A stretch of DNA of 64,000 bases from Nitrospira sp. (GTDB taxonomy: Bacteria > Nitrospirota > Nitrospiria > Nitrospirales > Nitrospiraceae), in assembly GCA_022226935.1 (NCBI GenBank), contig CP092081.1:1183660-1247659 (forward strand), written 5' to 3'. Below the pieces are notes generated by a model. It saw only the letters and a list, made by a program, of their open reading frames with translations. It had not been told where the DNA came from and did no database searches. A program made the translations under genes and the position numbers. The first letter of the stretch is position 1. Every line of letters starts with the position of its first letter. Positions 1 through 8,482 of this stretch are shown here, piece after piece.

Positions 1-1011
1 CTCTATACATACACCTTGCAGTATGCCTCCGGGCACGACGAGAGCGCGCTGGCTCGGGAAATCGCCACGACCAACAGACTGCCCAATGAAACCATCCTGT
101 TCGACAAGCTTGAATTCCATCCGGCACTGAGGCGCGTGGTCGATATCTTCGATCAGCCATTCGGCAATGCCACAGCCCTCGTCTCGGACCGTATTGCCCA
201 GCAGGCATCGCACACCTGCAAAGTCTGCCTGGTTGGGGATGGGGGAGACGAGCTGGCCATCGGGTACCCGCGCTACAGAGCCATCGATCACTTTCAGACA
301 TTGTCGAGCCTACCGCGTCCACTGACGCGCTTGCTTCGCAATCTCGCTCACTGGATTCCAGAAAGGGGGCGCTATGCGATTCCCATTCGGCGAGCCAAAC
401 AGTTTCTCCACACAGTCGGGCAGCCGCTCGCTGAGAGCTTTCTCGATTGGTCGACTTATCTTGATACGCCCACACTCGCGTGGGCGACTGGTACAAAGGA
501 GTGCCGCACCGAATTTTATATGGAACTCATCGCGACCTTCCTGCGGCAGCAACAGGATCCGATCCGCGCAGCTGCCATCGTCGATCTAAAATCCTTTGTC
601 CCGTACAACCTTCTGCAAAGCGCTGATCGAACCAGCATGGCGCACTCAATTGAGCTGCGGAGCCCATTTCTCTCGCCCCGCCTGATTCGAGGGATTTCCG
701 GGCTCCCGTCACGCGTCAGGATGAGCCAGCAGACCAAGCCACTTATTACCACCGCCTTTGCCGACCGGTTGCCAGCGGCCATTCTGAATCAGCCCAAGCA
801 TCCGTTCAATCCGCCGATCGGAACCTTACTGCGGGCCAACCTCGATGAACTCGACCGCTATTTGACCGCGCCGTCTGCCCGCATCGGGGCCCTGCTCGAT
901 CCGGCGTTCGTCCGCCGAGAGGTGGCCGATTTTGCAGCACAACGGCGCGACAATTCCACCTTTTTGTGGGGCCTGGCCACGTTGGAGCATTGGCTTCAGG
1001 AGGGGGACTAA
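1..1011 (+). CDS. Asparagine synthase-like amidotransferase, C-terminal part (5' end outside window)
   Basis: The reading frame is open from base 1, so the gene starts upstream and only about 336 residues are visible. They match the C-terminal ATP-pyrophosphatase/synthetase domain of asparagine synthase (AsnB class). GDGGDE followed by a GYPRY-like stretch lies near residues 78-90 of the fragment and matches the family's GDGGDELFGGY block. The N-terminal glutaminase half and the SGG(L/V)DS loop are not in the window. Such amidotransferases are common in exosortase-linked exopolysaccharide loci, where they are thought to amidate sugar acids or precursors rather than make asparagine; that role is inference here. 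The stop overlaps the next start (TAATG), which suggests translational coupling. Confidence 0.85.
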   Translation, partial: LYTYTLQYASGHDESALAREIATTNRLPNETILFDKLEFHPALRRVVDIFDQPFGNATALVSDRIAQQASHTCKVCLVGDGGDELAIGYPRYRAIDHFQTLSSLPRPLTRLLRNLAHWIPERGRYAIPIRRAKQFLHTVGQPLAESFLDWSTYLDTPTLAWATGTKECRTEFYMELIATFLRQQQDPIRAAAIVDLKSFVPYNLLQSADRTSMAHSIELRSPFLSPRLIRGISGLPSRVRMSQQTKPLITTAFADRLPAAILNQPKHPFNPPIGTLLRANLDELDRYLTAPSARIGALLDPAFVRREVADFAAQRRDNSTFLWGLATLEHWLQEGD

Positions 1012-3152
1012 TGCGCAAGTTACTTGCCGTCATCGCTGCTAGTTGTGCCGTATGTCTGAATTCTATCGGCCCTGCGGGAGCGAACACGCTTGCCGTGGAG
1101 ACGTTCAATCATCCGCCCAATTACGCGCTCAGTACGGACCCCTACGACATCCGCCAATTGACAGATGGCGTTCTCGCCCCCTTTCCCATCTGGACGAGCA
1201 AGCAGGCCGTCGGCTGGGCGGCCCTCACGCCAATCGCCATCCGGCTTCGTGTCCCCAAGGGTGAAGCAAATCATCCGATGCAAGCCGGCACGATTCGCGT
1301 ACATTCCGCGAAAGGTTTAGGTGCAGGAGTAGATATCCCGCGGCACATCGATGTCTATACGCAAGGCCCCGGCGGCCAATTTCAACTCGTCGGCTCAGCC
1401 GACCCGAATTCGGAAGCGCTGGCCGACAAATCTTCGCATTGGCTCGCCATTTCGGTCAGCGCCGCAACGCATACGCTTGTGGTCGTCCTTCATGCGGCCG
1501 GTGACTATGTGTTTCTCGATGAACTGGAGTGGAGCCCTATCGGAGCCGGAAACATTCCCACAGCCGTGGCACTCCCTGATGTGAACGCCGTCATCGCGGA
1601 TAGTACGCGTCGAACTCGTGACGCGCTCACACGAGCCATCGAAGCAGAGATTCGAGATGCCACGATTCCCCTGGCGGCGAACGCCATGCATACCTGGCTT
1701 GAAGATCCTTGGGGAACAATTGATCCTAAAAGCGCACACGGACGGGTCAACGCGGCGCTACCTGCCTTGCACATCCAGGGATATGCGGGTGAGCACGAGA
1801 GCCTCTGTCTGGGAGTGGTGGCAGGGAAGGACGCGAGCAGTTCAGGACTGCGCCCAACCATAACCGGCATCATGCCGGATGCGATCCGCCTGTTTGAGGT
1901 TCGCCCAGTGCTGGCTGCAAATGGGCAGCGCGTGTACGATCCGCTTGTTCCGCTAGGTATGAACCCGGGTATCGCATTGCGTCCCGGCGAGCCGATCTAT
2001 CTCTGGTTAGACTTTAATTTAGCCGCGCTCGGGCCAGGGATGCATCGCTGGACACTTCACTTGGAGGGAGCCGGCCGAACGATCTCGATCGATGGCACAG
2101 CAACGGTCATTGGATACGATGGCGTCCATCTCAAACCGCTCAGCGCGATCAATTGGGCGTACCTGTCAGATCTGCCGATTCTGCGCCAGCGGGATGCAGC
2201 GATCCGCGATCTTGCCGCCCACGGCATCAATACGTTTGTCGTGCACCCAGGCGATATTCCAGGGCTGCCCCTCGATGGCCGATGGGATGCAGTGCAAGAA
2301 GCTCGACTTGCGCACACCATAGCCCTGGCCAAACAGGGCGGCACGCTGCTGCTGTATCTCGGTTGGGCGGCCAACAAAAATCCGCTCGGATTTTCACTGC
2401 CTCATCAAACCATTGGTCCAGCTGCCAGTCATCGATTGCTGGCATGGGTTGAAACTCTCGATGCGTATCTGACGGCGCAGGGACTCTCCCGCGAGCAATG
2501 GGCTTTGTACCCGGTCGATGAGCCTAACCTGCCCGGCCTGCGTCTGCTCCACGCTCTTGCTGACGCGGTCAAACGCCAGCACCCGACAATCCAAATCTAT
2601 GCCAATCTGAGCGCGTTTGCAGACCCAGCGGTTCGCACCTCTGACCTGGAAGACATGCGCCCGCTTGTCGACTATTGGCAACCGAGCCTGGCCGTAGTGC
2701 GTGGCCCGCTAGGTTCGTGGTTTGCCACGCTCCACCGCGACTGGTGGCTGTACAGCAACCCGAAATCTCCAGCGAAACTCGCGTCACCGCTACATGATTT
2801 CCGCTTGCTTGCATGGTGGGCGTGGCACTACGGAGCCAGAGGCATTGGGTTTTGGTCCTACAGCGATACCAATGGGAGTTCGGCATGGGACGATCTCGAT
2901 AGCCGCCGGCCAGATTGGGCAGTGGTTTATGAATCTCCCGATGGGATTGTGAGCAGCCGGCGGTGGGAGGCCTTTCGCGAAGGCCTGGAAGACTATGTCC
3001 TCCTGTGCACCCGGCGCACCGCCAAGGAACGCATTCAACACATCAGGAAATCAAATTTCGATCAGTGGAATACTGCCGATGTCGAATCGGTTCGCCAGGC
3101 GCTTCTGCATGATCCGTTGCTCTCTCCATCTACACAAGCAGTGGCACCATGA
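1011..3152 (+). CDS. Secreted GH123/DUF4091-like glycoside hydrolase family protein
   Basis: About 713 residues. The ATG at 1011 overlaps the upstream stop and begins a clear signal peptide (MRKLLAVIAA..., cut near PAGA-NT), so the product is exported. The C-terminal half resembles DUF4091, the domain related to the GH123 catalytic barrel: a YPVDEPN segment near residue 500, an acidic motif usual in such barrels, and FREGLEDYVLL near residue 655, the hallmark end of DUF4091 proteins. The N-terminal part looks beta-rich and may bind carbohydrate. The stop overlaps the start of the heparinase-like gene (ATGA), so the two are probably co-translated. Likely role: trimming or turnover of the polymer made by this locus. 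The substrate cannot be told from sequence. Confidence 0.75.
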   Translation: MRKLLAVIAASCAVCLNSIGPAGANTLAVETFNHPPNYALSTDPYDIRQLTDGVLAPFPIWTSKQAVGWAALTPIAIRLRVPKGEANHPMQAGTIRVHSAKGLGAGVDIPRHIDVYTQGPGGQFQLVGSADPNSEALADKSSHWLAISVSAATHTLVVVLHAAGDYVFLDELEWSPIGAGNIPTAVALPDVNAVIADSTRRTRDALTRAIEAEIRDATIPLAANAMHTWLEDPWGTIDPKSAHGRVNAALPALHIQGYAGEHESLCLGVVAGKDASSSGLRPTITGIMPDAIRLFEVRPVLAANGQRVYDPLVPLGMNPGIALRPGEPIYLWLDFNLAALGPGMHRWTLHLEGAGRTISIDGTATVIGYDGVHLKPLSAINWAYLSDLPILRQRDAAIRDLAAHGINTFVVHPGDIPGLPLDGRWDAVQEARLAHTIALAKQGGTLLLYLGWAANKNPLGFSLPHQTIGPAASHRLLAWVETLDAYLTAQGLSREQWALYPVDEPNLPGLRLLHALADAVKRQHPTIQIYANLSAFADPAVRTSDLEDMRPLVDYWQPSLAVVRGPLGSWFATLHRDWWLYSNPKSPAKLASPLHDFRLLAWWAWHYGARGIGFWSYSDTNGSSAWDDLDSRRPDWAVVYESPDGIVSSRRWEAFREGLEDYVLLCTRRTAKERIQHIRKSNFDQWNTADVESVRQALLHDPLLSPSTQAVAP

Positions 3153-4882
3153 ATGGCGCTTCTTTTCAGCGTTATATCCGTACTCTCCGTCACCTCCGCG
3201 TCAGCCAATGGTGGCATCAGCTCCTGCACCGCCTACCGACGTGGCAACCAACGCTCCCTCTCTCAAAGAAGATTTCACTCAGGCCTGGTACGCTGCCCCT
3301 TCATCGTATAGCCATACCCCCATCTATCCATACGGACGCCGCATTCACCTTCCTGCATCTTGAAAAAGTCTTCGACCTAGGCCGCATTGATTGGACTAAT
3401 ACCGATATGCCGAAGCTCTGGCGATACAACCTGCACTATTTCGATTATCTCCAAGACTCTCGGCGCTCAATCGAAAACAAGGCTTACCTGGTCACTGATT
3501 GGATCGAGCACAATCCGCAGGGTACCGTGGATGCCTGGGAACCCTACACTGCCTCTCTCAGAATCGTGAATTGGGTGAAATTTTTTTTGTCGCTGTCGCC
3601 CACTTCTCTTTGCCTAAATTCTTTGCAGGAAGGTAGTCCAAAGGGTGAGTGGCATGTAGGGCAGAAAATCGAATGGCTCAAGAGTCTTTACTCCCAAGCG
3701 CTGTGGCTCGAACAGAATATTGAATATCACATTCTGGCCAATCACTATTTGAAGAATGGCGTCGCACTGTTTTTCGCCGGGGCGTATTTCCAGGGAGTGG
3801 ATGCGGACCGATGGCTCAAGAAAGGTGTCCAGATCCTGCGCGAGGAATTGGACGAGCAGTTCCTCGCAGACCACGGGCACTTCGAACGAAGCCCCATGTA
3901 CCATTCTATTTGCGTGACGGACTATCTCGATGTGTTGAATCTCGCCCGACAGTCACACTGCGTGCTGTCCCCGGAGGATCAGACCAAATTCGTCCAGCAG
4001 ATTACGACAAGCCTCAATTTTCTGAGCGACATTTGTTTGCCCGACAATGAGATTCCTCTTTTTAACGATTCGGCCTTTGGAATTGCCCCCCCCCCCAGTC
4101 AAATATTCGACTACGCACACAAGGTGATCGGGTATGAGCCCCCCGTAAGACCATCAAGTCTGACGACTCACAGCCACGCAGCAAGCGGCTACTTTGTCTG
4201 CCGCAACGGTGATGATGCCATCATTATCGACTGCGGGTCCATTGGCCCTGACTATCAACCGGGCCATGCCCACTGTGATACCCTCAGTTTTGAATTGGCT
4301 ATTGAGGGACGGCGAGTCGTTGTTGACAGCGGAGTGCATGATTATGAGCCAAGCCCTGAACGAGCCTATGCCAGAAGCACCAAGGCCCACAATACAGTGG
4401 CAGTTGACGGAGAAGAACAATCAGAAATCTGGGGGGTCTTTCGCGTGGCACGGAGAGCCAGACCGCTTGAAGCCCGGCTCGAGCGACGGCCGGATGGATC
4501 AGTTTGGTTCACCGGCGCTCACGATGGTTACAGAAGTCTCCGTGGGAGACCGATCCATAGGCGAAGCATCGCATATGATGGGAAAGCAACCTGGAAAATT
4601 GAGGACCGCCTCGAAGGAAACGGAGGCCACCGGATGGAAAGCTATTTGCACATCCACCCGGACTATCGTATTGAGAAGAATGGGGCCTCTTTTCACATCA
4701 CCGAAACGAGCGGGAAGACCATCGCGCTGATAGAGGCCCTTGAGGCTAACGAAGTGAGGATGGAAAGGGGATGGTATTTCCCGGAATTCGGCAGGCGATA
4801 TGAAAACGATGTGATGATCTTCATCGGCTCCGGGACCATGCCTCTGACTCTCAGCTATCAAATCAGAAAACGACCGACTTAG
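3149..4882 (+). CDS. Heparinase II/III family polysaccharide lyase
   Basis: 577 residues with an alpha-helical N-terminal toroid (about 60-300) and a C-terminal beta-sandwich heparinase II/III domain. The C-terminal domain includes GHAHCDTLSFEL near residue 371 and the downstream VVDSGVHDYE and AHNTV segments typical of the family, with His and Tyr in conserved places. No obvious signal peptide is seen, so a cytoplasmic or unusual export route is possible. Genes of this family are frequent in exosortase/exopolysaccharide loci. The ATG overlaps the previous stop. The coding sequence contains an 8-T run at 3581-3588 and an 11-C run at 4086-4096; both could cause slippage frameshifts. Confidence 0.85.
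   Translation: MNGASFQRYIRTLRHLRVSQWWHQLLHRLPTWQPTLPLSKKISLRPGTLPLHRIAIPPSIHTDAAFTFLHLEKVFDLGRIDWTNTDMPKLWRYNLHYFDYLQDSRRSIENKAYLVTDWIEHNPQGTVDAWEPYTASLRIVNWVKFFLSLSPTSLCLNSLQEGSPKGEWHVGQKIEWLKSLYSQALWLEQNIEYHILANHYLKNGVALFFAGAYFQGVDADRWLKKGVQILREELDEQFLADHGHFERSPMYHSICVTDYLDVLNLARQSHCVLSPEDQTKFVQQITTSLNFLSDICLPDNEIPLFNDSAFGIAPPPSQIFDYAHKVIGYEPPVRPSSLTTHSHAASGYFVCRNGDDAIIIDCGSIGPDYQPGHAHCDTLSFELAIEGRRVVVDSGVHDYEPSPERAYARSTKAHNTVAVDGEEQSEIWGVFRVARRARPLEARLERRPDGSVWFTGAHDGYRSLRGRPIHRRSIAYDGKATWKIEDRLEGNGGHRMESYLHIHPDYRIEKNGASFHITETSGKTIALIEALEANEVRMERGWYFPEFGRRYENDVMIFIGSGTMPLTLSYQIRKRPT
4086..4096 (+). repeat. 11-base poly-C tract inside the heparinase-like gene
   Basis: Eleven consecutive C residues encode part of an Ala-Pro-Pro-Pro-Ser stretch near residue 313 of the lyase. 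A gain or loss of one base would truncate the protein before its C-terminal catalytic sandwich. Tracts of this length are typical contingency loci in phase-variable surface genes, but here the frame is intact as read. Confidence 0.9.
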
Positions 4883-4906
4883 AGTTGCTAGACCATTAAG
4901 GACACA

Positions 4907-6130
4907 ATGCGTATTCTCTTTCTCTCCCACTACTTTCCCCCGGAAGTGAACGCTCCAGCCTCCCGAACCTACGAGCACTGCAGGCAATGGGTGAAAGATG
5001 GGCACAAGGTTACTGTTGTTACCTGTGTGCCAAATCACCCGCAGGGCACGGTCTATGAAGGCTATCGCAACAAACTCATTCAGTGGGAAAACCAAGATGG
5101 AATAAGCGTGGTGCGCCTCTGGACCTATGTAACAGCCAACGAAGGGTTCTTGAAACGAACAGTAAATTACATTTCATTTATGTTCGCGGCAATTTTGTCT
5201 GTTCCCTTTCTCCCCGGCTACGATATCACGATCTCAACCTCTCCCCAATTCTTTAATGGGCTGGCGGGATATGTAGTAAGCCGCCTCAAGCGTACCCCTT
5301 GGATTCTTGAAATTCGAGATCTCTGGCCAGACTCTATCGTAGCCGTCGGTGCTATAACCAACCGCACCATTATCGGGCTGCTGGAAGCATTGGAATTGTT
5401 TGCTTATCGTAGAGCAGATCATATCGTTGTGGTGACTGACTCCTTCAAGACAACTATACAGGCCAAAGGAATCGGTAAGCAGAAGATCACGGTCATCAAG
5501 AACGGAGTGGATTCTTCTCTCTATAGTAGACCTACGGTCGATCCAGCATCTCTGGCGGCACAGATCGGGGTCGAAGGGAAATTTGTGGCCTCCTACATGG
5601 GCACCCACGGTATGGCTCACCATCTCGAAACTGTACTGGAAGCAGCGTTTGCACTTCGAGAGTGGCGGGATATTGTATTCCTTCTTGTCGGTTCCGGCGC
5701 TGAGCGCGAGCGGCTTTTATCCATGAAAGACAGTATGAATCTGTCGAATGTCGTCATGCTCGATCAGCAGCCGAAGACCGCCATGCCGCATTTCTGGTCA
5801 CTCTCCAGTGTAAGCCTTATCCTCCTGAGGAAGAGTGAGTTGTTCAAGACAGTCATTCCATCGAAGATTTTTGAGAGTATGGCAATGGAGCGGCCGATTA
5901 TTCTCGGAGTTGAAGGGGAGAGCAGGGAACTGTTGAGGTGCGCAGAAGCGGGAGTATCTATTGAGCCTGAAAATGCAAAAGAGCTTGCCGATCAGGTCTT
6001 GAACCTGTATCAGAATCCTAGGCGCTGCCAGGAACTCGGATCGAACGGGAGGAAATATGTTCTAGAGAATTTTGATCGCCTAATCCTAGCGAAACGATTT
6101 GCAGATCTTATGCAGATTGTCTGCAAATAG
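4907..6130 (+). CDS. WbuB-like glycosyltransferase family 4
   Basis: 407 residues, GT-B fold. The N-terminus (MRILFLSHYFPPEVNAPASR) is the standard opening of WbuB-like family 4 glycosyltransferases, with the second Rossmann half starting near residue 215. An IPSKIFESMAMERPIILG segment near residue 318 is the donor-sugar binding region with the catalytic-loop Glu. Likely adds a sugar, possibly an aminosugar by analogy with WbuB, to the lipid-linked repeat unit on the cytoplasmic face. It lies 24 bp downstream of the lyase. Base composition looks richer in A and T than the downstream export genes, which is common for O-antigen/EPS glycosyltransferases. Confidence 0.88.
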   Translation: MRILFLSHYFPPEVNAPASRTYEHCRQWVKDGHKVTVVTCVPNHPQGTVYEGYRNKLIQWENQDGISVVRLWTYVTANEGFLKRTVNYISFMFAAILSVPFLPGYDITISTSPQFFNGLAGYVVSRLKRTPWILEIRDLWPDSIVAVGAITNRTIIGLLEALELFAYRRADHIVVVTDSFKTTIQAKGIGKQKITVIKNGVDSSLYSRPTVDPASLAAQIGVEGKFVASYMGTHGMAHHLETVLEAAFALREWRDIVFLLVGSGAERERLLSMKDSMNLSNVVMLDQQPKTAMPHFWSLSSVSLILLRKSELFKTVIPSKIFESMAMERPIILGVEGESRELLRCAEAGVSIEPENAKELADQVLNLYQNPRRCQELGSNGRKYVLENFDRLILAKRFADLMQIVCK

Positions 6131-6406
6131 GGTAGGTCTGTCAGAGTTTTACCCTAGTACTATCATCATTCCAGTAGCATACTCTAAGGTCATGTATGCT
6201 GCCAACCCGTGACTATAGAACCCACCCTTACTAGTCCCTAGCCCGCGCGTTCCGCTGCGGCATTTTCCTACCCCACCTGGTGAGAAGCTACGGCTCTCAA
6301 ATTGGTAAAGTCATCATCCGATCCAGCCGATTCAGAACTGTTGAGAATATCCTGAATCAGATTACTTCACTCTGGCAAATGCATTCTCATTGGAGGGATT
6401 GGCTAC

Positions 6407-7306
6407 ATGAAACTGATAGAGGGAGGATTACTTTCAACTGCACTTGCGATCTTGATTCTATTTCATACGTCGGTCGGCCGGAGTGAATCTATTACAGCCC
6501 GACATCCCTTTATAGTATTCGATGCTACGGGATACTCCAATAAACCGGATCTATCGGAGCATGGAATTCGCTCAATCGGCCTGGCTTATACGGCAGAGTT
6601 TGGTGCGGACTGGTTTAGGCACTCAGACAAACTTCCAGATCCCCAGGCAGTACGTAGTATCGCTGCGCGAAAGGCACAAGAAAAGACCGGTCTGGTTGTT
6701 CTGGATATAGAACACTGGCCACTCAATGGTCCAGTCGAACAAGTAGGAGCCAGCTTAACAAAATATATGACCGTCCTTAAGTGGTTTCGAGACGCTGCTC
6801 CTGGCGTAGCCCTTGGCTATTACGGCACACCACCGATTCGTGACTATGGCCGGGCGATTCTTGATACCAGCAGTCCAGGTCGCCAGGCATGGATGGAAGA
6901 AAATGATCAAATCCGCTCTCTCTCGAATGCCGTGGATGTCCTCTTCCCGTCTCTTTACACCTTTTCTTCGGATCGGGTGGGATGGAAGAAATATGCTATT
7001 GCTCAGATAGACGAAGCGCGCCGATCAGCCGGAGGGAAACCTGTTTACGTTTTCTTATGGCCCCAATATCATCCTGCCAACCTCTCGCTCGGTGAAAAGT
7101 ATCTTGCGGCTGATCACTGGCTTCTTGAGCTGGAAACTGCCAGAGCATACGCGGACGGTGTCGTAATCTGGGGCGGATGGGATTTAAGAAATAATGTTCC
7201 GCTACCGTGGGACGACAACGCTCCGTGGTGGAGGGTCACCAAGGAGTTCCTGACAACCTCCGATCGGACGCCTCCTGCGTCTCCCACCATAATCGCGGTA
7301 TTTTGA
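6407..7306 (+). CDS. Secreted TIM-barrel protein resembling hyaluronidase (GH56-like)
   Basis: 299 residues. The ATG at 6407 follows a GGAGGG ribosome site and starts a signal peptide ending near GRSES. The segment LVVLDIEHWPL near residue 104 resembles the Asp-x-Glu catalytic pair of hyaluronidases (DWEEWRP in the animal enzymes). VDVLFPSLYTF near residue 182 resembles their FPSIY segment, followed by a PVYVFLWPQYHP strand and a VVIWGGWD strand near the end of the barrel. This is distant pattern similarity, so the family call is tentative; a general barrel hydrolase is the alternative. Context suggests it cuts or modifies the locus's own polysaccharide outside the cell. Confidence 0.55.
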   Translation: MKLIEGGLLSTALAILILFHTSVGRSESITARHPFIVFDATGYSNKPDLSEHGIRSIGLAYTAEFGADWFRHSDKLPDPQAVRSIAARKAQEKTGLVVLDIEHWPLNGPVEQVGASLTKYMTVLKWFRDAAPGVALGYYGTPPIRDYGRAILDTSSPGRQAWMEENDQIRSLSNAVDVLFPSLYTFSSDRVGWKKYAIAQIDEARRSAGGKPVYVFLWPQYHPANLSLGEKYLAADHWLLELETARAYADGVVIWGGWDLRNNVPLPWDDNAPWWRVTKEFLTTSDRTPPASPTIIAVF

Positions 7307-7653
7307 GGTCGAGATCACATCTGTGGTGGCTACGGCACGCTCTTCGGCAACAAAATCTCAACTTCAGTCCGCACTCGAAGTAGGCCCGTATGGCCAGGGC
7401 CATAACGACCTACCAGGAGACATGCGGCAACCATTTGTACCTTTTTGGCACAACTCACGCGAATTCTCGTCTCATCATGAATCAATTAATAGTGTTTTAG
7501 ACGACTCGCGGAATTACGTATCACTTTTTTCGCGAAAATTTTAAAAAAACCTTGCTTGATTTCTTGCATTTAAGTAATCTCCCAAACTAATACTGTCCAA
7601 ACCATTGCAATGAATTTTAAAGGTGCCTTCCTCGCGTCAGCAAAGGAGATACG
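7307..7653 (+). other. Intergenic region upstream of the VPLPA-CTERM gene
   Basis: 347 bases without a convincing gene. The last 150 bases are A/T-rich and probably carry the promoter of the sorted protein gene; a ribosome site (AAAGGAG) sits at about 7643. I see no clean sigma-70 promoter, and the best sigma-54-like match (a TTGC pair around 7551-7570) fits poorly. No hairpin of note was found. Confidence 0.5.
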
Positions 7654-8337
7654 ATGACCACTGTGAAAAAGAGAATTGGAACACGTGCCATTCGAATAGT
7701 GTTTATTTCATCATGTGTGCTTGCCATGGCTGTGCCGAGCAACGCAGCGAACGTATCGTTCAATTTCACTGGCTCAGTCTCTGATGTCCAAGGGGGAGTC
7801 TTTACCTCCGGCGGTTCTGGCCTTAATGGATTCGGCTCATCCCTTCCCATGTCGGGGAGCTTTAAGTTTAACTCTGCTACGCCGGACGTCTTACCTGGCG
7901 ATGGGAGTTGGGGCCTATACCCGAACCCTATTCAGAGCATGAGCGTCAAAGTAGGAAATTACACGGCGACGTTTTCACCTGGCTCCAGCGTCATGCAGGT
8001 AATCAAAAACCCTGGGCTCGGTGACACTTTTAAAGTGACGCTGAATAATTTCTCCGGCAGCACAGTGAATGGGTTGACGCCGACAACATTCGAAATGGAA
8101 TTGGTTAACCCGAACGGTAACGTATTCACAAATGATCATCTACCAACTACTCCTCCGAGTCTCTCCTCATTCGCGTCGAATCAATGGCGCTTGGTATTTA
8201 GCGGCGTGGGGAACAGGGTGCAGGGAGCGTTGACGTCTCTAGTTCCATTACCTGCGGCCGTGTGGTTGTTCGGAGCCGGGCTGATTGCGTTGGTTGGATT
8301 AGGTTCCCGAGGCTTGACCTCTCGAAAAGAATCGTAA
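7654..8337 (+). CDS. VPLPA-CTERM sorted extracellular protein
   Basis: 227 residues: signal peptide (MTTVKKRIGTR... cut near SNA-AN), a beta-rich Gly/Ser/Thr-rich body, then a C-terminal sorting signal. The signal begins VPLPAAVW near residue 197, followed by a hydrophobic helix and a basic tail (SRGLTSRKES). This is the VPLPA variant of the PEP-CTERM signal, recognised and probably cut by an exosortase in the inner membrane. The matching exosortase is the next gene. The body shows no enzyme motif, so a structural matrix or surface role is likely but unproven. Confidence 0.85.
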   Translation: MTTVKKRIGTRAIRIVFISSCVLAMAVPSNAANVSFNFTGSVSDVQGGVFTSGGSGLNGFGSSLPMSGSFKFNSATPDVLPGDGSWGLYPNPIQSMSVKVGNYTATFSPGSSVMQVIKNPGLGDTFKVTLNNFSGSTVNGLTPTTFEMELVNPNGNVFTNDHLPTTPPSLSSFASNQWRLVFSGVGNRVQGALTSLVPLPAAVWLFGAGLIALVGLGSRGLTSRKES

Positions 8338-8430
8338 GTTTCGTGAGAATCAGTTCTTCCGCCTTGACGTATTGCGATAACGTTACCCTCGTCGACACTC
8401 TCAGGACCCACGTAACTCGACGGCATGTAT

Positions 8431-8454
8431 CCTCTCCTCCACCCGGAGGAGAGG
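8431..8454 (+). terminator. Hairpin between the VPLPA-CTERM gene and the exosortase
   Basis: A perfect 10-bp stem (CCTCTCCTCC with GGAGGAGAGG) around a 4-base loop is followed by ACTAGTTTTC. It can act as a terminator or attenuator limiting read-through from the abundant substrate gene into exosortase. The T tract is short, so termination may be partial. Confidence 0.6.
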
Positions 8455-8482
8455 ACTAGTTTTCAATCAAGGTGTATCTATC

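Noticed and set aside
6131..6406. Possible short gene between the glycosyltransferase and the hyaluronidase-like gene
   Set aside because: The only frame starting here (from 6280) overlaps the next gene out of frame and has no ribosome site or recognisable feature.
7540..7575. Sigma-54 promoter upstream of the VPLPA-CTERM gene
   Set aside because: The TTGC pair has near-correct spacing but the GG of the -24 element is not matched; too weak to call.
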